From NCBI GenBank assembly GCA_036380735.1, contig DASVEE010000011.1, positions 179,949 to 243,948 on the forward strand: 64,000 bases of DNA, in the 5' to 3' direction. A program made the position numbers and the translations under genes. The notes below the pieces were generated by a model that searched no databases, was not told the origin of the DNA, and saw nothing but the letters and a program-made list of their open reading frames with translations. Shown here one piece after another: positions 31,713-40,390 of this stretch (positions are counted from its first letter, which is position 1; each line of letters begins with the position of its first letter). The stretch comes from DASVEE01 sp036380735 (GTDB lineage: Bacteria > Acidobacteriota > Thermoanaerobaculia > Gp7-AA8).

Positions 31713-33917
31713 ATGAAGAAACTGATGCTCGCCGCCGCGACCGTCGCGCTCGCGGCGTGCACCACCACGACCACACCACCACCTGACACCACGACCGCGA
31801 CCACACCTGCCGCAACCAGCACCGCACCAATGCAGACTGAAGTGAAGCCCGCCGCAACCGCCACCGCCTCCAGCAATCCGCTCCTCGCCGAATGGACCGG
31901 CCCTTTCAGCGGCGTCCCGCCGTTCGACCGCGTCCGCGTCGCCGACTTCCAGCCGGCGCTCGAAGCCGGCATCTCCGAGAATCTCACGGAGATCGAGGTC
32001 ATCGCCCGTAATCCCGCCGCGCCGACGTTCGAGAACACGATCGTCGCGCTGGAGCGTGCCGGCGAAGCGCTCGACCGCGTCCAGACCGTCTACGGCATCT
32101 GGAGCTCGTCGATGAACACGCCCGACTTCCAGGCCGTGCAGCGGGTGATGGCGCCGCGCCTCGCCGCGTTCAGCGACCAGGTCACGCAGAACGAGGCGCT
32201 CTTCCGCCGCATCGAGGCCGTCTACAACTCGCCCGACAAGTCGCGCTGGACGCCGGAGCAGCAGCGCCTCGCGTGGACGTACTACAACAACTTCGTCCGC
32301 GCCGGCGCACGTCTCGACGCCCCATCGAAGCAGCGCCTCTCCGCGATCAACCAGGAGCTCGCGGGGCTCTTCACCCGCTTCAGCAACAACGTCCTCTCCG
32401 ACGAAAACGACCTCCATCTCGCGCTCGAATCCGAGGCCGACCTCGCGGGGCTGCCGCAGTCGTTGCGCGACGCCGCCGCGGCTGCCGCGAAGGCGAAGAA
32501 CCTTCCCGGCAAGTGGGTCATCTCGAACACGCGTTCGTCGATCGATCCGTTCCTCACGTACTCCGACCGCCGCGACCTGCGCGAGAAGGCGTGGCGCCTC
32601 TTCGTCAACCGCGGCGACAACGGCGGGGAGCACGACAACAACGCCATCATCACCGACATCCTCCGCCTCCGCGCCGAGCGCGCCAAGCTCCTCGGCTACC
32701 AGACGCACGCGCACTGGCGCGTCGAGAACACGATGGCCAAGACGCCCGAGCGCGCCGTCGAGCTGCTCGAAGCCGTCTGGACGCCGGCCGTCGCCCGCGT
32801 CCGCGAGGAAGTGGCCGACATGCAGGCCGTCGCCAACCGCGAAGGGGCGAACATCACCATCGCCCCGTGGGACTACCGCTATTACGCCGAGAAGGTGCGC
32901 AAGGCGCGCTACGACCTCGATCAGAACGAGGTGAAGCAGTACCTGCAGCTCGAGAAGCTCCGCGAGGGGATGTTCTGGGTCGCCGGGGAGCTGTTCGGCT
33001 TCGCCTTCACGCCGGTGACCGGCGTCCCCGTCTATCACGAGGACGTGCGCGTCTGGGAAGTGAAGGACCGCACGACCGGCCGCCACGTCGGCGTCTGGTA
33101 CTTCGATCCGTACGCGCGTCCGGGGAAACGCTCCGGCGCGTGGATGAACGCGTACCGTCCGCAGTCGCGCTTCGACGGCGAGATCACCACGATCGTCTCG
33201 AACAACGCCAACTTCGTGAAGGGCGCGCCGGGCGAGCCGGTGCTGATCTCCTGGGATGACGCGGAGACGCTCTTCCACGAGTTCGGCCACGCGCTACACG
33301 GCCTCTCCTCCAACGTCACGTACCCGTCGCTCGCCGGCACCGCCGTCGTCCGCGACTACGTCGAGTTCCCGTCGCAGCTCCTCGAGCACTGGCTCTCGAC
33401 GCCGGAAGTGCTCAACCGCTTCGCCGTGCACTACAAGACCGGCCAGCCGATTCCGAAGACGCTCGTCGAGCGCATCGAGCGCGCCTCGACGTTCAACGAA
33501 GGCTTCGCCACCGTCGAGTACCTCGCGAGCGCCATCGTCGACATGCGCCTGCATCTCGCCGGCGACCGCCGCATCGATCCCGACGCTTTCGAGCGCGAGA
33601 CGCTCACCGCCCTCGGCATGCCGAACGAGATCGTCATGCGCCACCGCACCCCGCAGTTCCTCCACGTCTTCGCCAGCGACTCGTATTCGGCCGGCTACTA
33701 CAGCTATCTCTGGTCGGACGTCCTCACGGCCGATGCGGCCGAGGCGTTCGTCGAAGGGGGCGGGCTGTACAGCGCTGACGTGGCCAAGCGCCTCCGCCAG
33801 TACATCTTCTCCGTGGGCAACACGGTCGACCCGGCCGAGGGCTACCGCGGCTTCCGCGGCCGCGACCCCAAGATCGACGCGCTGATGCGCAAGCGGGGCT
33901 TCCCGATGGCGCGGTAG
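31713..33917 (+). CDS. dcp: M3-family zinc metallopeptidase lipoprotein (peptidyl-dipeptidase Dcp-like)
   Basis: A 734-residue exported peptidase. The signal peptide ends in a lipobox (VALAAC), and a Thr/Pro/Ala linker leads to the catalytic domain. The zinc motif HEFGH is at 522-526 in 'LFHEFGHALHGLSSNV', with the third ligand in 'NEGFATVEYLASAIVD'. M3 dipeptidyl carboxypeptidases cut dipeptides from the C-terminus of short peptides; a lipoprotein form suggests periplasmic peptide scavenging. AGGAGG lies 4 bases before the ATG at 31713; the adjacent ATG at 31710 is too close. Dcp and oligopeptidase A cannot be told apart with certainty here. Confidence 0.92.
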   Translation: MKKLMLAAATVALAACTTTTTPPPDTTTATTPAATSTAPMQTEVKPAATATASSNPLLAEWTGPFSGVPPFDRVRVADFQPALEAGISENLTEIEVIARNPAAPTFENTIVALERAGEALDRVQTVYGIWSSSMNTPDFQAVQRVMAPRLAAFSDQVTQNEALFRRIEAVYNSPDKSRWTPEQQRLAWTYYNNFVRAGARLDAPSKQRLSAINQELAGLFTRFSNNVLSDENDLHLALESEADLAGLPQSLRDAAAAAAKAKNLPGKWVISNTRSSIDPFLTYSDRRDLREKAWRLFVNRGDNGGEHDNNAIITDILRLRAERAKLLGYQTHAHWRVENTMAKTPERAVELLEAVWTPAVARVREEVADMQAVANREGANITIAPWDYRYYAEKVRKARYDLDQNEVKQYLQLEKLREGMFWVAGELFGFAFTPVTGVPVYHEDVRVWEVKDRTTGRHVGVWYFDPYARPGKRSGAWMNAYRPQSRFDGEITTIVSNNANFVKGAPGEPVLISWDDAETLFHEFGHALHGLSSNVTYPSLAGTAVVRDYVEFPSQLLEHWLSTPEVLNRFAVHYKTGQPIPKTLVERIERASTFNEGFATVEYLASAIVDMRLHLAGDRRIDPDAFERETLTALGMPNEIVMRHRTPQFLHVFASDSYSAGYYSYLWSDVLTADAAEAFVEGGGLYSADVAKRLRQYIFSVGNTVDPAEGYRGFRGRDPKIDALMRKRGFPMAR

Positions 33918-33928
33918 CCGCCGCCACC

Positions 33929-34015
33929 GGTTGTTGGTTGTTGGTTTTCGGTTTTTGGTGCCGCGCCGGTTCGCCGAGCGCAGCACCAAAAACCAACAAC
34001 CGAAAACCGAAAACC
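33929..34015. repeat. Heptamer inverted array, family C (GGTTNTY word)
   Basis: The left arm reads GGTTGTT, GGTTGTT, GGTTTTC, GGTTTTT, GGTGCCGCGC; the right arm is GCGCAGCACC and then AAAAACC, AACAACC, GAAAACC, GAAAACC. The apex repeats the GTGC-CGC / GCGCAGCAC pattern of the copies at 19858 and 38778. Confidence 0.9.
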
Positions 34016-34029
34016 CGTAGTATTTCGTC

Positions 34030-34410
34030 ATGACCAACCGCTTCGACCTCCTCTCCAAGAGTGAAAGTGGCCTGACGTACGTGCGCGAAAGGCGCGGCGG
34101 GGTCATGCGCGCGCTGACGGAGAGCGAGCTCGCCGATTTCGACGATCCGAAGCCGTGCCCGGAGTGCTCCGAACAGTTCGGCTGCGAACACTTCAACGCC
34201 GCCGGCGAGGCGATGCTGACGGAAGCCGAAGTCGAGGCCGAAGTACCGCCGGAGTGGAAGTCCTTCGCCCGCGAGGAAGGCCTCAGCCGCGGCGACCTGG
34301 AACGTCTGAAAGCCGTCGAACAGCACGAAGGGGAGTACCGCATCACCCACGGCACCACGGCGGACGTCCGCACGCTGGAGCTGGTGCTGCTGCTCAACGA
34401 AGCACGATAG
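34030..34410 (+). CDS. Conserved-looking hypothetical protein with CPEC...C motif
   Basis: A 126-residue soluble, acidic protein that I do not recognise. A possible metal site is formed by 'KPCPECSEQFGCEHFN' (CxxC then C-E-H). The C-terminal half is helical and Glu-rich. Base composition and codon use match neighbours, so it is likely real. It starts 15 bases after a family C array without a clear ribosome-binding site, and its TAG stop is formed by the first word of the downstream family A array (CGATAGGACG). Confidence 0.65.
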   Translation: MTNRFDLLSKSESGLTYVRERRGGVMRALTESELADFDDPKPCPECSEQFGCEHFNAAGEAMLTEAEVEAEVPPEWKSFAREEGLSRGDLERLKAVEQHEGEYRITHGTTADVRTLELVLLLNEAR

Positions 34411-34516
34411 GACGAATGGGACGAATAGGACCTATAGGACAGATGGGACCCACCCGCCCCGTCTTTGTCCCATAGGTCCCATTCGTCCTATCTGTCCTAT
34501 TCGTCCCATCGTTCCC
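34405..34516. repeat. 9-bp-word inverted array (family A)
   Basis: Five forward RGGACNNAT words (ATAGGACGA, ATGGGACGA, ATAGGACCT, ATAGGACAG, ATGGGACCC), a 22-base centre, and seven reverse words ending CCCATCGTTCC. It lies between the Cys-motif hypothetical gene and the sortase-target gene. Confidence 0.9.
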
Positions 34517-34612
34517 CGCCCCCGCAGCCACAAAGCCGCCGCAATTCCTGCCACACCATTCCTTGACCTGCACACGCCTGCAGCGCAATCGCGCTCCATC
34601 GTGCTGATCACG

Positions 34613-36517
34613 ATGAGATTCGCAGGACTCCTCTTCCTCCTCCTTCTTGCCGGCGCCGCGCGCGCTCAGGAATTCGTCACGCTCGATCGGCTGCAGCATC
34701 CCGCTCTGCTGTACAAGACGAGCGCGCCGGGTGTCTTCGTGGAGGCACCCAGCGTCAGCACCGACATCTCGCTGAGCGTGCGCGGCATCGTCGCGCGCGG
34801 CGTCGTGCGACAGCGGTTCGAGAACACCACGACGCACTGCGTGGAGGCGGTCTACGCGTTCCCGCTCCCGGACAATGCCACGGTCGACGCCATGCGACTG
34901 CGCATCGGCGATCGCACCATCACCGGCGAGATCCGCGAGCGGGAAGAGGCCACGCGCGTGTACGAGCAGGCGAAGCGCGAGGGGCGCAATGCGTCGCTGC
35001 TCGAACAGCAGCGGCCGAACCTCTTCACCGTCTCCGTCGCCAGCCTCGCGGCGGGGAGCGTCGCCACGATCGAGCTCGAGTACCAGCAGATCGTCGAATA
35101 CCAGCAGATCGGCGGGGGCCAGTTCTCGCTGCGCCTGCCGCTTGCGATCGGGCCGCGCTACAAAGGCGCGGCGCTGCCGCACGTCCTCACGGACCGGGAC
35201 CTCAACCCCGTCTCGCTGACGATCGACCTCGACGCCGGCATCGCGCTGGAGGACGTGACCAGCCGGACGCACGCGCTCGAGCAGACCGTGCTTTCCGCCA
35301 CGCGCATCCGGCTCGAACCGCGCGACGTGCGCATCGCCTCCGACCGCGACTTCGAGCTCGCCTGGACGCCGCGGCTCGGCGCGCTGCCGCAGTCGGCCTC
35401 GTTCACCGAGACCGTCGGCGGCGAGCGCTACACGCTGCTCATGCTCTTCCCTCCGGACGTCTCCGCGCGCCCCGCCGCGATCCTGCCGCGCGAGACGATC
35501 TTCATCATCGACACGTCGGGCTCCATGGGCGGCCCGTCGATCGAGCAGGCGAAGCAGGCGCTGCTCACGGCCGTCGAGCGTCTCCGCCCCAGCGACCGTT
35601 TCAACGTCATCGAGTTCAACTCCTCGGCACGCGCGCTCTTCCAAACGGCTCGCGTGGCTGACAAAGCGACGATCAGGGAAGCGCTCGAGTGGGTCGGCGC
35701 GCTCGAATCGACGGGCGGCACGGAGATGCTCGGGGCGCTGCAGCTCGCGCTGGCGGAGAAACCGACCGCCGACGCGATCCGCCAGATCATCTTCATCACC
35801 GACGGCCAGGTCGGCAACGAGGCGCAGATCTTCGAGTTCATCCGCGCGAACCTGAGCGACCGCCGCCTCTTCACGATCGGCATCGGCAACGCGCCGAACA
35901 CGTACTTCATGCGCAACGCCGCACGCGCCGGGCGCGGCACCTTCACGCACATCGGCGATGTGGCCGAGGTGGAGACGCGCATGACGGCGCTGCTGACGAA
36001 GCTCGGCTCGCCGGTGCTCGCCGACATCGCCATCGCCGCTGAAGGAGAGCTCTCGCACGACCGCGTTCCCGACCTCTACGCCGGCGAGCCGCTCATCCTG
36101 ACGATGCGCGCGCCTGCCGCCGCCTCGGCCAACGGCCGCATCACCGCCGACGGATGGAACAGCACCTTCACGCTCGCGTCCGATGCGAGCCCCGGCATCG
36201 CCAAGCTGTGGGCGCGCCAGAAGATCGACACGGTGCGCGACCGCGTCTTCACCGGCGCCAACGCGGCCGAGGTGAAGCAGGAGATCGTGCAGCTCGCGCT
36301 GACGCATCACCTCGTGACGGAGCACACCAGCCTCGTCGCCGTCGACACGACGCCGCCGGGAGTCGATCCGAAGAGCTGCACGTCGGAGCTCGTGCCGGTC
36401 AACCTGCCGGCGAACTGGGGCGAAGGGATGTTGCCGCGCACCGCGACGCACGCCACGCGCTCGCTGCTGAACGGCCTCGCGCTGCTGCTCGCCGCGCTGA
36501 TCGCGAGGAAGTGGTGA
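34613..36517 (+). CDS. VIT and von Willebrand A domain protein, class GN sortase target
   Basis: A 634-residue surface protein of the 'marine proteobacterial sortase target' type. A signal peptide (cleavage after GAARA, about 19), a VIT domain (about 25-150) and a VWA domain from about 280 with an intact MIDAS motif (IDTSGSMGG) are followed by a beta-rich region. The C-terminus has a sorting signal: LPRTAT near residue 605, a hydrophobic helix (LLNGLALLLAALIA) and the basic end RKW. The sortase gene overlaps its stop codon. The product should be cleaved and anchored by that sortase. The start 34613 is chosen over GTG 34601 by the signal peptide; neither has a good ribosome-binding site. Confidence 0.9.
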   Translation: MRFAGLLFLLLLAGAARAQEFVTLDRLQHPALLYKTSAPGVFVEAPSVSTDISLSVRGIVARGVVRQRFENTTTHCVEAVYAFPLPDNATVDAMRLRIGDRTITGEIREREEATRVYEQAKREGRNASLLEQQRPNLFTVSVASLAAGSVATIELEYQQIVEYQQIGGGQFSLRLPLAIGPRYKGAALPHVLTDRDLNPVSLTIDLDAGIALEDVTSRTHALEQTVLSATRIRLEPRDVRIASDRDFELAWTPRLGALPQSASFTETVGGERYTLLMLFPPDVSARPAAILPRETIFIIDTSGSMGGPSIEQAKQALLTAVERLRPSDRFNVIEFNSSARALFQTARVADKATIREALEWVGALESTGGTEMLGALQLALAEKPTADAIRQIIFITDGQVGNEAQIFEFIRANLSDRRLFTIGIGNAPNTYFMRNAARAGRGTFTHIGDVAEVETRMTALLTKLGSPVLADIAIAAEGELSHDRVPDLYAGEPLILTMRAPAAASANGRITADGWNSTFTLASDASPGIAKLWARQKIDTVRDRVFTGANAAEVKQEIVQLALTHHLVTEHTSLVAVDTTPPGVDPKSCTSELVPVNLPANWGEGMLPRTATHATRSLLNGLALLLAALIARKW

Positions 36518-37053
36518 AGCGCTACGCCGTTCTCGCCGTCGGCATCGTGGGCCTCGTGTTCCTTGCCGACGGCGTATGGATCCACGTGAAAGCGCGCGTC
36601 GCGCAGGTGCTGCTGCGTGTCGCGTTCGAGCGCGTCCTGCGCGGCGCGGCCGAGGCGAAGCCGTGGCCGTGGGCGGACGCGCATCCGGTCGCGCGGCTCT
36701 CGCTCGACCGCACCGGCGACGAGCTCGTGGTGCTCGCCGGCTCGAACGGACGCGCGCTGACCTTCGCGCCCGGCCACCTCGAGCACACCGTCGCGCCGGG
36801 CACCGAAGGCAACTGCGTGATCGTGGCCCACCGCGACACGCACTTTGCCGCCGTGCGCGAATTACGCGACGGCGACGTCGTCCGCGTCCGCACACCGCAA
36901 GGCACGTTTGCCTACACGGTGGTTGCACGCCAGGTGGTGGGGGAAAAGGAAACGTGGGTCACCCAACCCAGCAGCGGCACGGTGCTGACGTTGATCACCT
37001 GCGATGAACCGGGCAAACGCCTGGTGGTGTGGGCCAGCAGCGACCGCGGTTGA
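36514..37053 (+). CDS. Class GN sortase
   Basis: A 179-residue membrane-anchored transpeptidase of the Gram-negative class. An N-terminal helix (about 5-20) precedes the sortase barrel. The catalytic triad is His106 (AHRDTH), Cys163 (TLITCDEP) and Arg169 (GKRLVVW). It recognises LPxTA-type signals such as that on the protein encoded just upstream. The GTG start overlaps the target gene stop (GTGA), so target and enzyme are translationally coupled. AGGA lies just upstream. A family A array follows directly after its stop. Confidence 0.92.
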   Translation: MKRYAVLAVGIVGLVFLADGVWIHVKARVAQVLLRVAFERVLRGAAEAKPWPWADAHPVARLSLDRTGDELVVLAGSNGRALTFAPGHLEHTVAPGTEGNCVIVAHRDTHFAAVRELRDGDVVRVRTPQGTFAYTVVARQVVGEKETWVTQPSSGTVLTLITCDEPGKRLVVWASSDRG

Positions 37054-37146
37054 TAGGACCGATAGGACAAATGGGATTGCTGCCGGGCGGGCGGGGTCCT
37101 ATCCGTCCCATTCGTCCCATAGGTCCTATCCGTCCTATCGTTCCCC
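37051..37146. repeat. 9-bp-word inverted array (family A)
   Basis: The left arm has three words (TGATAGGACC, GATAGGACA, AATGGGATT), then a GC-rich centre, and a right arm of six reverse words (GTCCTATCC, GTCCCATTC and others) ending CCTATCGTTCC. It lies between convergent genes (sortase and NAD(P)-binding protein), where it could end transcription from both sides. Confidence 0.88.
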
Positions 37147-37151
37147 CGCCT

Positions 37152-37778
37152 TCAGCGCCGCATTTCCCGCGATTCCAGCACCCGCACCCCCGGCGCGTTC
37201 ACGCGCGCCGCTTCCACCAGCGCACGCGCCACATCCCGCACGTGGATCGGTTTGTACTTCGGCGGCATCAGCCAGCCGAACGGCTTCGCGAGGTCTTCGC
37301 CGAGGCGCCGCTCCTTGCGGTCGCCGAGGAGCAGCGACGGTTGGGCGATGGTCACGGAGGGGAAGCCGGCGGCGATGACGTCGCGCTCCGTTTCTCCTTT
37401 GACGCGGTTGTAGAAGATGCGCGAGCTCGCGTTGGCGCCGAGCGCGCTGACGAGGAGGTAGTGCGTCGCACCGTTCGCGCGGCCGAGCCTCGCTGCCGTC
37501 ACCGGCAGGTCGTGGTCGACGAAGCGGAACGCTTCCTGCGAGCCCGCCACTTTGATAGTCGTGCCGAGGGCGCAGAAGATCTGGTCGACGGCGAAGAGGC
37601 TGGCGTGGCGATCGAGCTCCGTCATCGGGATGACGTGCTCCGCGAGCTTCGGATGCGGCACGCCACTGGCGCGGCGCACGATCGTGGTGACGTGAGAGAT
37701 GGTGGGATCGTCGAGGAGCATCGTCAGCAGCTCGCGTCCGACGAGACCGGTGGAGCCGAGGAGGAGCACGCGTCTCAT
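37152..37778 (-). CDS. NAD(P)-binding atypical SDR (HTATIP2/YtfG-like oxidoreductase)
   Basis: A 208-residue Rossmann protein with the dinucleotide motif GSTGLVGRELL at 8-18 and family segments 'IFCALGTTIKVAGS', 'HYLLVSALGANASSRIFYNRVKGETE' and 'VTIAQPSLLLGDR'. These follow the HTATIP2 (TIP30)-like atypical short-chain dehydrogenases. The Tyr-x-x-x-Lys pair is present (YNRVK). The substrate is unknown. Its ATG overlaps the stop of the upstream LLM-type oxidoreductase (ATGA), so the two are co-translated. Confidence 0.86.
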   Translation of the reverse strand: MRRVLLLGSTGLVGRELLTMLLDDPTISHVTTIVRRASGVPHPKLAEHVIPMTELDRHASLFAVDQIFCALGTTIKVAGSQEAFRFVDHDLPVTAARLGRANGATHYLLVSALGANASSRIFYNRVKGETERDVIAAGFPSVTIAQPSLLLGDRKERRLGEDLAKPFGWLMPPKYKPIHVRDVARALVEAARVNAPGVRVLESREMRR

Positions 37779-38755
37779 GAGAAAGCCTCCGCGATCAGTT
37801 CATACGAGCGGCGGCGCGCCGCGTGATCGTGCGTGATCGTCACGATCATGACTTCGTCGGCGGAGTACTCCTCCGCAACCGCTTCGATCCCAGCGCGTAC
37901 CGTTTCCTTCGTGCCGACGATGGAGCGTCGCCGCGGCAGCACGTCGGGCTCGTTCGCGAGGAACTCCAGCGCCGTCTCCGGCGAAGGCACGGGGAGGAAG
38001 CGTCCGGTGTGGAGCAGCGCGAACATCATGCGTGCGCTCGACGCGAGCCGCTGCGCTTCCTCGTCGCTGTCGGCGGCGAGCGCCCAGACCGCCACGATGA
38101 CGTACGGCGTCTCCCCATGCGCCGACGTGATGAACGTGCGGCGGTACTCCTGCGCGATCGCGGCGCCGCGATCGTTGATGAAATCGGCGAACGCGTACGG
38201 CAGCCCCACCTCGGCCGCCCAGATGCCGCTCTGCGGCGAGCTGCCGAGGAGCCAGAGGTCGGGGACGGAGGGACGGCCGGGGAGCGCCGTCAGATGACGG
38301 AAGGGATGGTCCGGCGGCATCTCGTCGTCGACGTAGGCGAGGAGCTCCGCGAGCTGCGACGGGAAGTCGTCGGGCGCCGCCTGCCGCCGGTCGCGTTGCA
38401 GGGCGAACGCCGTGCGTGAGTCGGTGCCGGCGGCGCGTCCGACGGCGAGGTCGATGCGCTCGGGAAAGAGCGCGCTGAACATGCTGAACGTCTCCGCGAC
38501 CTTGAGCGGACTGTAATGCGGCAGCATCACGCCGCCGCTGCCGACGCGGATGCGCGACGTGATCGACGCAATCGGCCCGATCAGCGCCTCGGGTGACGCA
38601 CACGCCAGCGCCGGCGTGCCGTGATGCTCCGCCACCCAGTAACGGTGATAGCCGAGCCGCTCCGCGGCCCGGGCGAGATCCAGCGAGTTGTGCAGCGCCG
38701 CGGCTCCGGTCGAGCCCTCGGCGATGGGTGATTGGTCCAGGACAGAAAGGATCAT
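37775..38755 (-). CDS. LLM-class flavin-dependent oxidoreductase
   Basis: A 326-residue luciferase-like TIM-barrel enzyme of the group-1 'MsnO8/YhbW' type: 'LSVLDQSPIAEG', 'RYWVAEHHGTPALACASPEALI', 'IRVGSGGVMLPHYSPLKVAE', 'PDLWLLGSSPQSG'. It uses reduced FMN and oxygen on an unknown substrate. The ATG at 38755 is chosen because it gives the usual family N-terminus; upstream in-frame codons lie in the family C repeat array. First gene of a two-gene unit with the NAD(P)-binding protein. Confidence 0.88.
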   Translation of the reverse strand: MILSVLDQSPIAEGSTGAAALHNSLDLARAAERLGYHRYWVAEHHGTPALACASPEALIGPIASITSRIRVGSGGVMLPHYSPLKVAETFSMFSALFPERIDLAVGRAAGTDSRTAFALQRDRRQAAPDDFPSQLAELLAYVDDEMPPDHPFRHLTALPGRPSVPDLWLLGSSPQSGIWAAEVGLPYAFADFINDRGAAIAQEYRRTFITSAHGETPYVIVAVWALAADSDEEAQRLASSARMMFALLHTGRFLPVPSPETALEFLANEPDVLPRRRSIVGTKETVRAGIEAVAEEYSADEVMIVTITHDHAARRRSYELIAEAFS

Positions 38756-38763
38756 TGGTCGTA

Positions 38764-38887
38764 ACGATAGGACGAATCGATCTTGGTTGTCCGTTGTCCG
38801 TTTTCCGTTGTCCGTGCTCCGCCTTGCGACGATCGTCGTGTAGCGCAGCACGGAAAACGGAAAACGGACAACGGACAACCAAGATCG
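38764..38887. repeat. Heptamer inverted array, family C variant (CGTTNTC word), with a family A remnant
   Basis: From 38778 the left arm reads GATCTTGGTTGTC, CGTTGTC, CGTTTTC, CGTTGTC, CGTGCTCCGC; the right arm (38843-38887) is an almost exact complement ending CAACCAAGATC. The first base of the word is C rather than G, so this copy carries its own homogenised word variant. One family A word pair (CGATAGGACGAAT, 38765-38777) abuts the left end. Confidence 0.9.
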
Positions 38888-38997
38888 GCCGCGATTGGCC
38901 ACACGCGCGGCGCCGTTCACCCCGGGTGCGTCCGCTTTCGCTTCACGTCAACATTTGTTCACTCCGTCCGCGTTTGGTGCAACGTACGATCCTGCCC

Positions 38998-40041
38998 ATG
39001 AAAACACGTCTGTTCGCGCTCGCTCTGCTCGTTGCCGTGGCCGCGCCGCTCCTTGCCCAGCCGCACCTCATCGTGCCGCAGGCGAGTCCGCGGGCGCGTG
39101 TGGAAGAGACGTTCGGCATCACCGACGTCTCGGTCGCCTATCACCGTCCCGCGGTCAACAAACGGCGCGTCTGGGGCGGTCAGGTGCCGTACGACGTCGT
39201 CTGGCGCGCCGGGGCGAACGAGAACACCACCATCACGTTCTCCACGCCGGTGACCATCGAAGGGCAGCCGCTCGCGGCCGGCACGTACAGCCTCTTCATG
39301 ATCCCCTCCGCGTCGCAGTGGACGGTCGTCTTCAACCGCTTCACCGGCGGCTGGGGAACGTACAGCTACGACGAGAAAGAAGACGTCCTGCGCGTCCCCG
39401 TGACGCCGCAGACGGCCGAGATGCAGGAGCGCCTCACGTACCAGTTCGAGGAGCCGAAGAACGACTCCGTCCTTCTCTCGATGCGCTGGGAGAAAGTGCG
39501 CGTGCCGATCCGCATCGGCGCGGAGACGAACAAGCTCGTTTCGGTGTCGATCGAGAACCAGTTGCGCAGCCAGTTGCACTGGGTGTCGCAGGCGTGGACC
39601 GAAGCGGCGCGCTGGGCGCTGCGGCAGAACGACCTCGTCAACGCCGAGCGCTACATCGACCGCTCCATCTCCATGAGCGCCGACGCCTTCAATCTCCGCA
39701 CGAAAGCGAACATCGCCGACAAGAAAGGCGACGCCAAGCTGGCGAAGGAACTGCGCGACCGTGCGGCGCAGCTCTCACCCGAGATCACGTTCGCCTCCAG
39801 CGCCTACCAGCTCATCGGCCAGAAAAAGTACGACGAAGCCGCCACCGTCGTGAACGGCTACCTCGCCACCCACCCCGACTCCTGGCGCGCCCACGCCATC
39901 CTCGGCGCCATCCACAGCGAAAAGGGAGAGAACGCCAAAGCCCGGGCCGCCTTCGACAAAGCCTTCGCCCTCGCGCCCACATACAGCGAAAAGGTCGAGG
40001 TGTACGACACGGTCAATTCGATCGAGGCGGACAGGAAGTAG
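38998..40041 (+). CDS. Secreted DUF2911 and tetratricopeptide-repeat protein
   Basis: A 347-residue exported protein. The signal peptide is MKTRLFALALLVAVAAPLLA-QP. A DUF2911 domain (about 25-185) has the usual 'YHRPAVNKRRVWGG' and 'YDVVWRAGANENTTITFSTPV' segments. TPR-like helical repeats follow (about 190-345), including 'HPDSWRAHAILGAIHSEKGENAKARAAFDKA'. Such proteins are common in Bacteroidota and Acidobacteriota; function is unknown. Its stop is followed within 10 bases by a family B array. Confidence 0.85.
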   Translation: MKTRLFALALLVAVAAPLLAQPHLIVPQASPRARVEETFGITDVSVAYHRPAVNKRRVWGGQVPYDVVWRAGANENTTITFSTPVTIEGQPLAAGTYSLFMIPSASQWTVVFNRFTGGWGTYSYDEKEDVLRVPVTPQTAEMQERLTYQFEEPKNDSVLLSMRWEKVRVPIRIGAETNKLVSVSIENQLRSQLHWVSQAWTEAARWALRQNDLVNAERYIDRSISMSADAFNLRTKANIADKKGDAKLAKELRDRAAQLSPEITFASSAYQLIGQKKYDEAATVVNGYLATHPDSWRAHAILGAIHSEKGENAKARAAFDKAFALAPTYSEKVEVYDTVNSIEADRK

Positions 40042-40048
40042 ACTGCCC

Positions 40049-40138
40049 GAGGCAGGGCTCAGCGCTCGAGGCCCAGGGCTCAGGTGGCCGTCGCGGTTTT
40101 CCTGAGCCTGAGCCCCCGAGCCCTGAGCCCCTGCCTCT
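40049..40138. repeat. Heptamer inverted array, family B (GGGCTCA word)
   Basis: The left arm GAGGCAGGGCTCAGCGCTCG and GCCCAGGGCTCAGG is mirrored by CCTGAGCCTGAGCCCCCGAG and CCCTGAGCCCCTGCCTC around a short GTCGCGG-containing loop. The right arm ends 4 bases before the next start codon, so no ribosome-binding site remains. Confidence 0.88.
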
Positions 40139-40141
40139 GAC

Positions 40142-40390
40142 ATGGCGGCGCTCTGGATCGAGGTCATCGGCTTGGCGGGAGCATCCTCCCTGCTCCTCGC
40201 TTACCTGCTCGTGTCGAGCGGCCGGGTGACGAGCGGGAGCTCGGGCTATCAGCTCCTGAACCTCATCGGCGCGCTCGGCTTCGTCATCAACGGCTGGGTG
40301 CACCGCGCCTATCCCACGGTCATCCTCGGCGTGATCTGGTTCCTCGTCGCGGTCGTGTTTCTCTCGAAGCGAAAGGCGGTGGCCGAGTGA
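40142..40390 (+). CDS. CBU_0592-family small membrane protein
   Basis: An 82-residue protein with three hydrophobic segments ('VIGLAGASSLLLAYLLV', 'YQLLNLIGALGFVINGW', 'VILGVIWFLVAVVFL'), matching the widespread CBU_0592 membrane family of unknown function. The start codon directly follows a family B repeat arm, with no ribosome-binding site. Its TGA overlaps the GTG of the RlmN/Cfr-like gene. Confidence 0.82.
   Translation: MAALWIEVIGLAGASSLLLAYLLVSSGRVTSGSSGYQLLNLIGALGFVINGWVHRAYPTVILGVIWFLVAVVFLSKRKAVAE

Noticed and set aside
38756..38920. Longer N-terminus of the LLM-type oxidoreductase gene
   Set aside because: The extension is encoded by the family C heptamer array; the conserved start is ATG 38755.
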